Assembly (NCBI RefSeq): GCF_050948175.1
Contig: NW_027490243.1
Coordinates: 434,001-498,000, forward strand
Source of the DNA: Xylocopa sonorina
Lineage: Eukaryota; Arthropoda; Insecta; Hymenoptera; Apidae
Length of the DNA: 64,000 nucleotides
Direction of reading: 5' to 3'
Part shown: piece by piece, positions 27,101-41,996 of the stretch
Layout: every line of letters starts with the position of its first letter
Position numbering within the stretch: the first letter of the stretch is position 1
Notes under the pieces: model-generated
Told to the model about the DNA's origin: nothing
What the model saw: the letters and a program-made list of their open reading frames with translations, nothing else
Database searches by the model: none
Translations under genes and position numbers: made by a program

Positions 27101-27770
27101 TCATGAGACATAGAAATGAGGTGCGATATCGCGTTTTAAGAAGCATTAGAACTCTATTGCTTGGATACGTAGACATGTGCAAACGCTATTTCCTAGCAAG
27201 AAAGTGTCGAACTTACATTCTTTTGAAGTGAATACGAGGTATACATGACACTTCGCAATGAATATTATATCTTATCATGAAACATTGAAATGAGATGCGA
27301 AATCGCGTTTTAAGAAGCGTCAGAACTCTATTGCCCCCATACGTAGACATCTGCAAATGCTATTTCCTATAGAAAGGGAGTGTCGCATTTACATTCATTT
27401 GAAGTGTATGCGAGGTGTAAGTGACATTTCGCAATGAATATTATATCTTATCATGAAACATAGAAATGTGTTGCGATATCGCGTTTTAAGAAGCATTCGA
27501 ACTCTATTGTTCGATACGTAGACATATGCAAACGCTATTTCCAAGCATGCAAGTGTCGCATTTACATTCTTTTGAAGTGAATACGAGGTATACATAACAC
27601 TCCACAATGAATATTATGTCTTATCACGAAACATAGAAATGTCATGCGACATCTCGTTTTAAGAAGCATTAGAACACTATTGCTACGATACGTAGACATC
27701 TGCAAACGCTATTTCCTAGCATGGAAGTGTCGCATTTACATACTTTTGAAGTGAATACGAGATATACATG
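21155..27770 (-). repeat. Higher-order repeat, copy 1 (internally deleted)
   Basis: The block begins at the shared variant CAATGAATATTATATCATGT and aligns to copy 2 at an offset of about 6616 up to roughly 22740, then at about 7528. The jump of ~912 bp means five monomers plus a 43-bp partial monomer present in copies 2 and 3 (around 29340-30260) are absent here. Around 24080-24255 it carries one extra monomer shared with copy 3 but missing from copy 2, after which the offset is about 7347-7351. Single-base indels relative to copy 2 cluster at 23700-25080. Confidence 0.85.
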
Positions 27771-30700
27771 ACACTTCGCAATGAATATTATATCATGTTC
27801 TGAAACATAGAAATGAGATGCGATATCGCGTTTTAAAAAGAATTCGAACTATATTGCTACGACACGTAGACATCTGGAAACACATTTCCTAGCAAGGAAG
27901 AGTTGCATTTACATTCTTTTGAATTGTAGATGAGGTACACATAACACTTTGCAATGAATATTATAGCATATCATGAAACAATGAAATGAGATGCGATATC
28001 GCGTTTTAAGAAGAAACAGAACTCTGTTCCTTCGATACGTAGACATCTAGAAACGCTATTTCCTAGCAAGGACGGGTGACATTTACATTCTATTGAAGTA
28101 TAGACGAGGTATACATAGCACTTCGCGATGCATATCATATCTTATCATGAAATACAGAAATGAGATGCGATATCGCGTTTTAAGAAGCATTAGAACTCCA
28201 TTGCTTCGATACGTAGACATCTGGAAACGCTATTTCCTAGAAAGCACATGTGATATTTACATTCTGTTGAGTGTATGCGAGGTATACATAACAGTTTGCG
28301 ATGAATATGATATCTTATCATGAAACATAGAAATGAGATGCGTTGTCGCGACTTGAGAAGCATTAGAACACCATTGCTTCGATACGTGGACTCCAGGAAA
28401 CGAATTTCCTGGCAAGGAAGTGAGGTATTTAAATTCTTTTGAAGTGTAGACGAGGAATACACAACACTTCGCAATGAATATTATATCTTATCATGAGACA
28501 TAGAAATGAGATGCGATATCGCGTTTTAAGAAGCATTGGAACCCTATTGGTACGATACGTAGACGCCTGGAAACGCTATTACCTAGCAGGGAGGTTTCGC
28601 ATTTACATGCTTTTGAAGTGAATACGAGAATTACATAACACTCCACAATGAATATTATATCTTATCACGAAACGTCGAAATGTGATGCGATATCGCGATT
28701 TAAGAAGCATTGGAATCCAATTGCTACGACACGTTGACATCTGCAAACGCTATTTCCTGGCACGGGAGTTTCGCATTTACATTCTTTTGAAGTGAATACG
28801 AGGTATACATGACACGTCGCTATGAATATTATATCTTATCATGAAACTTAGAAGTGAGACGCGATATCGCGTTTTAAGAAGCATTAGAACTCTATTGCTA
28901 CGATACGTTGACATCTGGAAACGCTATTTCCAGGCATGGAAGTGTCACATTTTCATTCTCTTGAAGTGAATACGAGATATACTTGACACTTCGCAATGAA
29001 TATTATATATTATCATGAAACATAGGAATGAGGCGCTATATCGCGTTTTGAGAAGCATTCGAACTCTAATGCTAATATACGTAGACATCTGCAAACAATA
29101 TTTCCTAGCAAGGAAGTTTCGCATTTACATTCTTTTGAAGTGAATACGAGGTATACATAACACTCCACAATGAATATTATGTCTTATCACGAAACATAGA
29201 AATGTCATGCGACATCTCGTTTTAAGAAGCATTAGAACACTGTTTCTACGATACGTAGACATCTGCAAACGCTATTTCCTAGCATGGAAGTGTCGCATTT
29301 ACATACTTTTGAAGTGAATACGAGATATACATGACACTTCGCAATGAATATTATATCTTATCATGAAACATAGGAATGAGGTTCTATATCGCGTTTTGAG
29401 AAGCATTTGAACTCTATTGCTAATATACGTAGACATCTGCAAACTCTATTTCCTAGCAAGGAAATGCCGCACTTACATTCCATTGAAGTGAATACGAGGT
29501 ATACGTAACATTACACAATGAATATTATATCTTATTACGAAACATAGAAATGAAATACGACATCTCGTTTTAAGAAGCATTAGTACTCTATTGCTGTGAT
29601 GCGTAGACATCAGCAAACAATATTTCCTAGCAAGGAAGTGTCGCAGTTACATTCTTCTGAAGTGAAATCGAGGTATAAATGACACTTCGCAATGAATATT
29701 TGAAGTGAATACGAGGTATACAGAACAATCCATAATGAATATTATATCATTTCATGAAACATAGAAGTGAGATGCGATATCGGGTTTTAAGAATCATTAG
29801 AACTCTATTGCTACGACACGTAGACATCTGCAAACGCTATTTCCTAGCATGGAAGTGTCGCATTTACATTCTTTTGAAGTGAATACGAGGTATACATAAC
29901 ACTCCAAAATGAATATTATACCTTATCGCGAAACATAGAAATGAAATGCGACATCTCGATTTAAGAAGCATTAGTACTCTATTGCTTCGATACGTAGACA
30001 TCTGCAAACGCTATTTCCTAGCACGGGAGTGTCGCATATACATCCTTTGGAAGTGAATACGAGGTATACATCACACTTCGCAATGAATATTATATCTTAT
30101 CATGAAACATAGATGTGAGACGCGATATCGCGTTCTAAGAAGCATTAGAACCCTATTGCTACGATACGTAGACATCTGCAAACGTTACTTCCTAGCATGG
30201 AAGTGTCGCATTTACATTCTTTTGAAGTGAATACGAGGTATACATGACACTTCGTAATGAATATTATATCTTATCATGAAACATAGAAGTGAGATGCGAT
30301 ATCGCGTCCTAAGAAGCATTATAACTCTATTGCTACGATACGTAGACATCTGCAAACGCTATTTCCTAGCATGGAAGTGTCGCATTTACATTCTTTTGAA
30401 GTGAGTACGAGGTATACATAACACTCCATAATGAATATTATATCTTATCATGAAACATAGCAGTGAGATGCGATATCGCGTTTTAAGAAGCATTAGAACC
30501 CTATTGCTACGATACGTAGAAATCTGCAAACGCTATTTCCTAGCATGGAAGTGTCGCATTTACATTCTTTAGAAGTGAATACGAGGTATACATGACACTT
30601 CGCAATGAATATTATATCTTATCATGAAACATAGATGTGAGATGCGATATCGCGTTCTAAGAAGCATTAGAACTCTACTGCTACGATACGTAGACATCTG

Positions 30701-33700
30701 CAAACGCTATTTCCTAGCATGGAAGTGTCTTATTTACGTTCTATTGAAGTGAGTACGAGGTATACATGACACTTCGCAATGGATATTATATCCTATTATG
30801 AAACATAGAAATGAGATGCGACATCTCGTTCTAAGATGTATTAGAACTCTACTCTTTCGATAGGTGGTCATCTGGAAACGCTATTTCCTAGCGCGGAAGT
30901 GTCGCATTTACATTCTTTTGAAGTGTATACGAGATATACATGACACTTCGCAATGAATATTATATCTTATCATGAAACATAGGAATGAGGTGCTATATCG
31001 CGTTTTGAGAAGCATTAGAACTCTATTGCTAATATACGTAGACATCTGCAAACTCTATTTCCTAGCAAGGAAATTTCGCACTTACATTCCACTGAAGTGA
31101 ATACGCGGTATACATAACATTACACAATGAATATTATATCTTATTACGAAACATAGAAATGAAATACGACATCTCGTTCTAAGAAGCATTAGTACTCTAT
31201 TGCTGTGATACGTAGACATCTGCAAACAATATTTCCTAGCAAGGAAGTGTCGCATTTACATTCTCGTGAAGTGAAATCGAGGTATATATGACACTTCGCA
31301 ATGAATATTATATCTTATCATGAAACATAGAAGAGAGATGCGATATCGCGTTCTAAGAAGCATTAGAACCCTATTGCTACGATACGCAGACATCTGCAAA
31401 CGCTATTTCCTAGCATGGAAGTGTCGCATTTACATTCTTTTGAAGTGAGTACGAGGTATGCATAACACTCCATAATGAATATTATATCTTCTCATGAAGC
31501 ATAGCAGTGAGATGCGATATCGCGTTTTAGGAAGCATTAGAACTCTATTGCTGCGATACGTAGACATCTGCAAACGCTATTTCCTAGCATGGAAGTGTCG
31601 CATTTACATTCATTTGAAGTGAATACGAGGTATACATGACACTTCGCAATGAATATTATACCTTATCATGAAACATAGAAATGGGATGCGATATCCCGTT
31701 TTAAGAGGGATTAGAACTCTATTGCTTCGATACGTATACATCTGCAAACGCTATTTCCTAGCAAGCAGTAGTCGCATTTACATTCTTTTAAAGTAAACAC
31801 GAGGTATACATGACACTTCGCAATGAATACTATATCTTATCATGAAACACGGAAGAGGGATGCGATATCGCGTTTTAGGAAGCATTAGAACTCTACAGTC
31901 TCGATGTGGAGACATCTGTAAACGCAATTTCCTAGCAAGCAGTAGTCGCATTTACATTCTTTTGAAGTGAATACGATGTATACATGACACTTCGCAATGA
32001 ATATTATATCTTATCATGAATCATAGAAGTGAGATGCGATATCGCGTCTTAAGAAGCATTAGAACCCTATTGCCTCGATGGGGAGATATCTGCAAACGCT
32101 ATTTCCTAGCATGGAAGTGTCGCATTTACATTCTTTTGAAGTGAATACTAAGTATACATGACACTTCGCAATGAATATTATATCTTATCATGAAACACGG
32201 AAGAGGGATGCGATATCGCGTTTTAAGAAGCATTAGAACTCTACGGTCTCGATGCGGAGACATCTGCAAACGCTATTTCCTAGCAAGCTGTAGTCGCATT
32301 TACATTCTTTTGAAGCGAATACGAGGTATACATGACACTTCGCAATGAATATTATATCTTATCATGAAACACAGAAGAGAGATGCTCTATAACGATTTAA
32401 GTAACATTAGAACCATTTGCTACGATACGTAGACATCTGAAAACGCTATTTCCTAGCAAGGAAGTGTCGCATTTATATTCGTTTGGAGAGAATACGAGGT
32501 ATAGATGACACTTCGCAATGAATATTATATCTTATCATGAAACATAGAAGAGTAATGCGATATTGCGTTTTAAGAAGCATTAGAACTGTATTGCCTCGAC
32601 GCGTAGACATCTGCAGACGCTATTTCCTGGCAAGCAGTAGTCGCATTTACATTCTTTTGAAGCGAATACGAGGTATACATGACACTTCGCAATGAATATT
32701 ATATCTTATCATGAAACACAGAAGAGGGATGCTATATCGCGATTTAAGTAGCATTAGAACCATTTGCTACGATACGTAGACATCTGAAAACGCTATTTCC
32801 TAGCAAGGAAGTGTCGCATTTACATTCGTTTGGGGAGAATACGAGGTATACATGACACTTCGCAATGAATATTATATCTTATCATGAAACATAGAAGAGG
32901 GATGCGATATCGCGATTTAAGAAGCTTTAGAACCCTATGGCCTCGATGCGGAGACATCTGCAAACGCCATTTCCTAGCATGGAAGTGTCGCACTTACATT
33001 CTTTTGAAGTGAATACGAGGTATTCATGACACTTCGCAATGAATATTATATCTTATCACGAAACATATAAATGAGGTGTCATATCGTGATTTAAGTAGCA
33101 TTAGAACGCTATTGCTACGATACGTAGACATCTGCAAACGCTATTTCCTAGTAAGCAATAGTCGCATTTACAATCTTCTGAAGTGAATTCGAGGTATACA
33201 TGACACTTCGGAATGAATATTATATCTCATCACGAAACATACAAATGAGATGCAATATCGCGATTTAAGTAGCATTAGAACCCTTTTGCTACGTTACGTA
33301 GACATCTGAATACGTTATTTCCTAGCAAGGAAGTGTCGCATTTACATTCTTTTGAAGTGAATACGAGGTATACATGACACTTCGCAATGAACATTGCATC
33401 TTATCAAGAAACATAGTAATGAAATGCGATATCGCGTTTTGAGAAGCATTAGAACTCTATCGCTACGATACGTAGACATCTGCAAACGCCATTTCCTAGC
33501 CAGGAAGTGTACCATTTACATTCTTTTGAAGTGACTACGAGGTATACATAACACTCCACAATGAATATTATATCTTATCATGAAAGGTAGAAATGAGATG
33601 CGATATCGCGATTTAAGTAGCATTAGAACTCCATTGCTACGAAACGTAGAAATCTGCAAACGCTATTTCCTAGCAAGGAAGTGGCGCATTTGCATTCTTT

Positions 33701-35117
33701 TGAAGTGAATACGAGGCATACGTGACACTTCGCAATGCATATTATATCTTATCACGAAACATAGAAATGAATTACGACATCTCGTTTTAAGAAGCATTAG
33801 GACTCTATGGCCGCGATGCGGAGACATCTGCAAACGCTATTTCCTAGCATGGAAGTGTCGCACTTACATTCTTTTGAAGTGAATTCGAGGTATACATGAC
33901 ACTTCGCAATGAATATTATATCTTATCATGAGACATAGAAATGAGATGCGAAATCGCGTTATAGGAAGCATTAGAACTCTATAGCTTCGATACGTCGACA
34001 TCTGCAAACGCTATTTCCTAGCAAGGAAATGTCGCATTTGCATTCATTTGACGTGTATGCGAAGTATACATGACACTTCGCAATGAATATTATATCTTAT
34101 CACGAAACATAGAAATGAAATGCGACATCTCGTTTTAAGAAACGTTAGAACTCTATTGCTACGATACGTAGACATCTGCAAACTCTATTTCCTAGGATGG
34201 AACCGTCGCATTTACATTCTTTTGAAGTGAATGCGAGGTATACATGACCCTTCGCAATGAATATTATATCTTATCACGAAACATATAAATGAGATGCGAT
34301 ATCACGATTTAAATAGCATTAGAACTCTATTGCTACGATACGTAGACATCTGCAAACGCTATTTCCTAGCAAGGAATAGTCGCATTTACATTCTTTTGAA
34401 GTCAATACGAGGTATACATGACACTTCGCAACGAATATTGTACCTTATCATGAGACATAGAAATGAGGTGCGATATCGCGTTTTAAGAAGCATTAGAACT
34501 CTATTGCTTGGATACGTAGACATGTGCAAACGCTATTTCCTAGCAAGAAAGTGTCGCACTTACATTCTTTTGAAGTGAATACGAGGTATACATGACACTT
34601 CGCAATGAATATTATATCTTATCATGAAACATTGAAATGAGATGCGAAATCGCGTTTTAAGAAGCGTCAGAACTCTATTGCCCCCATACGTAGACATCTG
34701 CAAATGCTATTTCCTATAGAAAGGGAGTGTCGCATTTACATTCATTTGAAGTGTATGCGAGGTGTAAGTGACATTTCGCAATGAATATTATATCTTATCA
34801 TGAAACATAGAAATGTGTTGCGATATCGCGTTTTAAGAAGCATTCGAACTCTATTGTTCGATACGTAGACATATGCAAACGCTATTTCCAAGCATGCAAG
34901 TGTCGCATTTACATTCTTTTGAAGTGAATACGAGGTATACATAACACTCCACAATGAATATTATGTCTTATCACGAAACATAGAAATGTCATGCGACATC
35001 TCGTTTTAAGAAGCATTAGAACACTATTGCTACGATACGTAGACATCTGCAAACGCTATTTCCTAGCATGGAAGTGTCGCATTTACATACTTTTGAAGTG
35101 AATACGAGATATACATG
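27771..35117 (-). repeat. Higher-order repeat, copy 2 (7347 bp)
   Basis: The unit is about 42 monomers plus a 43-bp partial monomer. The marker ATTATATCAT followed by GTTCTGAAAC is at 27787 here and at 35134 in copy 3, giving 7347 bp. Sequence is almost identical to copy 3; differences I spotted are isolated, such as TTCGCGATGC against TTCCCGATGC and AATCCA against AATCCT. It lacks one monomer found in copies 1 and 3 near position 31615. This level of identity implies recent amplification or ongoing gene-conversion-like homogenisation. Confidence 0.9.
29691..29733 (-). repeat. 43-bp partial monomer insertion, marker of copies 2 and 3
   Basis: AATGAATATT is followed directly by TGAAGTGAATACGAGGTATA and a second AATGAATATT 43 bp later. 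This is a partial repeat of the segment between the AAGTG element and AATGAATATT. The same structure is at about 37038-37080 in copy 3 and is missing from copy 1. It makes the unit length a non-multiple of 174. Confidence 0.8.
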
Positions 35118-38100
35118 ACACTTCGCAATGAATATTATATCATGTTCTGAAACATAGAAATGAGATGCGATATCGCGTTTTAAAAAGAATTCGAACTATA
35201 TTGCTACGACACGTAGACATCTGGAAACACATTTCCTAGCAAGGAAGAGTTGCATTTACATTCTTTTGAATTGTAGATGAGGTACACATAACACTTTGCA
35301 ATGAATATTATAGCATATCATGAAACAATGAAATGAGATGCGATATCGCGTTTTAAGAAGAAACAGAACTCTGTTCCTTCGATACGTAGACATCTAGAAA
35401 CGCTATTTCCTAGCAAGGACGGGTGACATTTACATTCTATTGAAGTATAGACGAGGTATACATAGCACTTCCCGATGCATATCATATCTTATCATGAAAT
35501 ACAGAAATGAGATGCGATATCGCGTTTTAAGAAGCATTAGAACTCCATTGCTTCGATACGTAGACATCTGGAAACGCTATTTCCTAGAAAGCACATGTGA
35601 TATTTACATTCTGTTGAGTGTATGCGAGGTATACATAACAGTTTGCGATGAATATGATATCTTATCATGAAACATAGAAATGAGATGCGTTGTCGCGACT
35701 TGAGAAGCATTAGAACACCATTGCTTCGATACGTGGACTCCAGGAAACGAATTTCCTGGCAAGGAAGTGAGGTATTTAAATTCTTTTGAAGTGTAGACGA
35801 GGAATACACAACACTTCGCAATGAATATTATATCTTATCATGAGACATAGAAATGAGATGCGATATCGCGTTTTAAGAAGCATTGGAACCCTATTGGTAC
35901 GATACGTAGACGCCTGGAAACGCTATTACCTAGCAGGGAGGTTTCGCATTTACATGCTTTTGAAGTGAATACGAGAATTACATAACACTCCACAATGAAT
36001 ATTATATCTTATCACGAAACGTCGAAATGTGATGCGATATCGCGATTTAAGAAGCATTGGAATCCTATTGCTACGACACGTTGACATCTGCAAACGCTAT
36101 TTCCTGGCACGGGAGTTTCGCATTTACATTCTTTTGAAGTGAATACGAGGTATACATGACACGTCGCTATGAATATTATATCTTATCATGAAACTTAGAA
36201 GTGAGACGCGATATCGCGTTTTAAGAAGCATTAGAACTCTATTGCTACGATACGTTGACATCTGGAAACGCTATTTCCAGGCATGGAAGTGTCACATTTT
36301 CATTCTCTTGAAGTGAATACGAGATATACTTGACACTTCGCAATGAATATTATATATTATCATGAAACATAGGAATGAGGTGCTATATCGCGTTTTGAGA
36401 AGCATTCGAACTCTAATGCTAATATACGTAGACATCTGCAAACAATATTTCCTAGCAAGGAAGTTTCGCATTTACATTCTTTTGAAGTGAATACGAGGTA
36501 TACATAACACTCCACAATGAATATTATGTCTTATCACGAAACATAGAAATGTCATGCGACATCTCGTTTTAAGAAGCATTAGAACACTGTTTCTACGATA
36601 CGTAGACATCTGCAAACGCTATTTCCTAGCATGGAAGTGTCGCATTTACATACTTTTGAAGTGAATACGAGATATACATGACACTTCGCAATGAATATTA
36701 TATCTTATCATGAAACATAGGAATGAGGTTCTATATCGCGTTTTGAGAAGCATTTGAACTCTATTGCTAATATACGTAGACATCTGCAAACTCTATTTCC
36801 TAGCAAGGAAATGCCGCACTTACATTCCATTGAAGTGAATACGAGGTATACGTAACATTACACAATGAATATTATATCTTATTACGAAACATAGAAATGA
36901 AATACGACATCTCGTTTTAAGAAGCATTAGTACTCTATTGCTGTGATGCGTAGACATCAGCAAACAATATTTCCTAGCAAGGAAGTGTCGCAGTTACATT
37001 CTTCTGAAGTGAAATCGAGGTATAAATGACACTTCGCAATGAATATTTGAAGTGAATACGAGGTATACAGAACAATCCATAATGAATATTATATCATTTC
37101 ATGAAACATAGAAGTGAGATGCGATATCGGGTTTTAAGAATCATTAGAACTCTATTGCTACGACACGTAGACATCTGCAAACGCTATTTCCTAGCATGGA
37201 AGTGTCGCATTTACATTCTTTTGAAGTGAATACGAGGTATACATAACACTCCAAAATGAATATTATACCTTATCGCGAAACATAGAAATGAAATGCGACA
37301 TCTCGATTTAAGAAGCATTAGTACTCTATTGCTTCGATACGTAGACATCTGCAAACGCTATTTCCTAGCACGGGAGTGTCGCATATACATCCTTTGGAAG
37401 TGAATACGAGGTATACATCACACTTCGCAATGAATATTATATCTTATCATGAAACATAGATGTGAGACGCGATATCGCGTTCTAAGAAGCATTAGAACCC
37501 TATTGCTACGATACGTAGACATCTGCAAACGTTACTTCCTAGCATGGAAGTGTCGCATTTACATTCTTTTGAAGTGAATACGAGGTATACATGACACTTC
37601 GTAATGAATATTATATCTTATCATGAAACATAGAAGTGAGATGCGATATCGCGTCCTAAGAAGCATTATAACTCTATTGCTACGATACGTAGACATCTGC
37701 AAACGCTATTTCCTAGCATGGAAGTGTCGCATTTACATTCTTTTGAAGTGAGTACGAGGTATACATAACACTCCATAATGAATATTATATCTTATCATGA
37801 AACATAGCAGTGAGATGCGATATCGCGTTTTAAGAAGCATTAGAACCCTATTGCTACGATACGTAGAAATCTGCAAACGCTATTTCCTAGCATGGAAGTG
37901 TCGCATTTACATTCTTTAGAAGTGAATACGAGGTATACATGACACTTCGCAATGAATATTATATCTTATCATGAAACATAGATGTGAGATGCGATATCGC
38001 GTTCTAAGAAGCATTAGAACTCTACTGCTACGATACGTAGACATCTGCAAACGCTATTTCCTAGCATGGAAGTGTCTTATTTACGTTCTATTGAAGTGAG

Positions 38101-41100
38101 TACGAGGTATACATGACACTTCGCAATGGATATTATATCCTATTATGAAACATAGAAATGAGATGCGACATCTCGTTCTAAGATGTATTAGAACTCTACT
38201 CTTTCGATAGGTGGTCATCTGGAAACGCTATTTCCTAGCGCGGAAGTGTCGCATTTACATTCTTTTGAAGTGTATACGAGATATACATGACACTTCGCAA
38301 TGAATATTATATCTTATCATGAAAAATAGGAATGAGGTGCTATATCGCGTTTTGAGAAGCATTAGAACTCTATTGCTAATATACGTAGACATCTGCAAAC
38401 TCTATTTCCTAGCAAGGAAATTTCGCACTTACATTCCACTGAAGTGAATACGCGGTATACATAACATTACACAATGAATATTATATCTTATTACGAAACA
38501 TAGAAATGAAATACGACATCTCGTTCTAAGAAGCATTAGTACTCTATTGCTGTGATACGTAGACATCTGCAAACAATATTTCCTAGCAAGGAAGTGTCGC
38601 ATTTACATTCTCGTGAAGTGAAATCGAGGTATATATGACACTTCGCAATGAATATTATATCTTATCATGAAACATAGAAGAGAGATGCGATATCGCGTTC
38701 TAAGAAGCATTAGAACCCTATTGCTACGATACGCAGACATCTGCAAACGCTATTTCCTAGCATGGAAGTGTCGCATTTACATTCTTTTGAAGTGAGTACG
38801 AGGTATGCATAACACTCCATAATGAATATTATATCTTCTCATGAAGCATAGCAGTGAGATGCGATATCGCGTTTTAGGAAGCATTAGAACTCTATTGCTG
38901 CGATACGTAGACATCTGCAAACGCTATTTCCTAGCATGGAAGTGTCGCATTTACATTCTTTTGAAGTGAGTACGAGGTATACATAACACTCCATAATGAA
39001 TATTATATCTTATCATGAAACATAGCAGTGAGATGCGATATCGCGTTTTAAGAAGCATTAGAACTCTATTGCTACGATACGTAGAAATCTGCAAACGCTA
39101 TTTCCTAGCATGGAAGTGTCGCATTTACATTCATTTGAAGTGAATACGAGGTATACATGACACTTCGCAATGAATATTATACCTTATCATGAAACATAGA
39201 AATGGGATGCGATATCCCGTTTTAAGAGGGATTAGAACTCTATTGCTTCGATACGTATACATCTGCAAACGCTATTTCCTAGCAAGCAGTAGTCGCATTT
39301 ACATTCTTTTAAAGTAAACACGAGGTATACATGACACTTCGCAATGAATACTATATCTTATCATGAAACACGGAAGAGGGATGCGATATCGCGTTTTAGG
39401 AAGCATTAGAACTCTACAGTCTCGATGTGGAGACATCTGTAAACGCAATTTCCTAGCAAGCAGTAGTCGCATTTACATTCTTTTGAAGTGAATACGATGT
39501 ATACATGACACTTCGCAATGAATATTATATCTTATCATGAATCATAGAAGTGAGATGCGATATCGCGTCTTAAGAAGCATTAGAACCCTATTGCCTCGAT
39601 GGGGAGATATCTGCAAACGCTATTTCCTAGCATGGAAGTGTCGCATTTACATTCTTTTGAAGTGAATACTAAGTATACATGACACTTCGCAATGAATATT
39701 ATATCTTATCATGAAACACGGAAGAGGGATGCGATATCGCGTTTTAAGAAGCATTAGAACTCTACGGTCTCGATGCGGAGACATCTGCAAACGCTATTTC
39801 CTAGCAAGCTGTAGTCGCATTTACATTCTTTTGAAGCGAATACGAGGTATACATGACACTTCGCAATGAATATTATATCTTATCATGAAACACAGAAGAG
39901 AGATGCTCTATAACGATTTAAGTAACATTAGAACCATTTGCTACGATACGTAGACATCTGAAAACGCTATTTCCTAGCAAGGAAGTGTCGCATTTATATT
40001 CGTTTGGAGAGAATACGAGGTATAGATGACACTTCGCAATGAATATTATATCTTATCATGAAACATAGAAGAGTAATGCGATATTGCGTTTTAAGAAGCA
40101 TTAGAACTGTATTGCCTCGACGCGTAGACATCTGCAGACGCTATTTCCTGGCAAGCAGTAGTCGCATTTACATTCTTTTGAAGCGAATACGAGGTATACA
40201 TGACACTTCGCAATGAATATTATATCTTATCATGAAACACAGAAGAGGGATGCTATATCGCGATTTAAGTAGCATTAGAACCATTTGCTACGATACGTAG
40301 ACATCTGAAAACGCTATTTCCTAGCAAGGAAGTGTCGCATTTACATTCGTTTGGGGAGAATACGAGGTATACATGACACTTCGCAATGAATATTATATCT
40401 TATCATGAAACATAGAAGAGGGATGCGATATCGCGATTTAAGAAGCTTTAGAACCCTATGGCCTCGATGCGGAGACATCTGCAAACGCCATTTCCTAGCA
40501 TGGAAGTGTCGCACTTACATTCTTTTGAAGTGAATACGAGGTATTCATGACACTTCGCAATGAATATTATATCTTATCACGAAACATATAAATGAGGTGT
40601 CATATCGTGATTTAAGTAGCATTAGAACGCTATTGCTACGATACGTAGACATCTGCAAACGCTATTTCCTAGTAAGCAATAGTCGCATTTACAATCTTCT
40701 GAAGTGAATTCGAGGTATACATGACACTTCGGAATGAATATTATATCTCATCACGAAACATACAAATGAGATGCAATATCGCGATTTAAGTAGCATTAGA
40801 ACCCTTTTGCTACGTTACGTAGACATCTGAATACGTTATTTCCTAGCAAGGAAGTGTCGCATTTACATTCTTTTGAAGTGAATACGAGGTATACATGACA
40901 CTTCGCAATGAACATTGCATCTTATCAAGAAACATAGTAATGAAATGCGATATCGCGTTTTGAGAAGCATTAGAACTCTATCGCTACGATACGTAGACAT
41001 CTGCAAACGCCATTTCCTAGCCAGGAAGTGTACCATTTACATTCTTTTGAAGTGTCTACGAGGTATACATAACACTCCACAATGAATATTATATCTTATC

Positions 41101-41996
41101 ATGAAAGGTAGAAATGAGATGCGATATCGCGATTTAAGTAGCATTAGAACTCCATTGCTACGAAACGTAGAAATCTGCAAACGCTATTTCCTAGCAAGGA
41201 AGTGGCGCATTTACATTCTTTTGAAGTGAATACGAGGCATACATGACACTTCGCAATGCATATTATATCTTATCACGAAACATAGAAATGAATTACGACA
41301 TCTCGTTTTAAGAAGCATTAGGACTCTATGGCCGCGATGCGGAGACATCTGCAAACGCTATTTCCTAGCATGGAAGTGTCGCACTTACATTCTTTTGAAG
41401 TGAATTCGAGGTATACATGACACTTCGCAATGAATATTATATCTTATCATGAGACATAGAAATGAGATGCGAAATCGCGTTATAGGAAGCATTAGAACTC
41501 TATAGCTTCGATACGTCGACATCTGCAAACGCTATTTCCTAGCAAGGAAATGTCGCATTTTCATCCATTTGACGTGTATGCGAAGTATACATGACACTTC
41601 GCAATGAATATTATATCTTATCACGAAACATAGAAATGAAATGCTACATCTCGTTTTAAGAAGCATTAGGACTCTATTGCTACGATACGTAGACATCTGC
41701 AAACTCTATTTCCTAGGATGGAACCGTCGCATTTACATTCTTTTGAAGTGAATGCGAGGTATACATGACCCTTCGCAATGAATATTATATCTTATCACGA
41801 AACATATAAATGAGATGCGATATCACGATTTAAATAGCATTAGAACTCTATTGCTACGATACGTAGACATCTGCAAACGCTATTTCCTAGCAAGGAATAG
41901 TCGCATTTACATTCTTTTGATGTCAATACGAGGTATACATGACACTTCGCAACGAATATTGTACCTTATCATGAGACATAGAAATGAGGTGCGATA
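35118..41996 (-). repeat. Higher-order repeat, copy 3 (incomplete at its end)
   Basis: It matches copy 2 at offset 7347 up to about 38930 and at offset 7521 afterwards; the difference is exactly one 174-bp monomer (about 38966-39140). High identity stops near 41996, where GCGATATCGCG becomes GCGATACCGCGG. The following monomers are only distant relatives of the unit's last monomers, for example CTATAGAAAGGGAGTG near 42225. The final ~600 bp of the unit is therefore replaced by older sequence. Confidence 0.88.

Noticed and set aside
26947..27231. Open frames of 63-95 codons throughout the arrays, some repeated identically (26947-27231, 34294-34578, 28093-28323, 35440-35670)
   Set aside because: They are translations of the satellite monomer, with 58-residue periodicity, frames on both strands and no independent coding signal. 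Identity between copies follows from the higher-order repeat.
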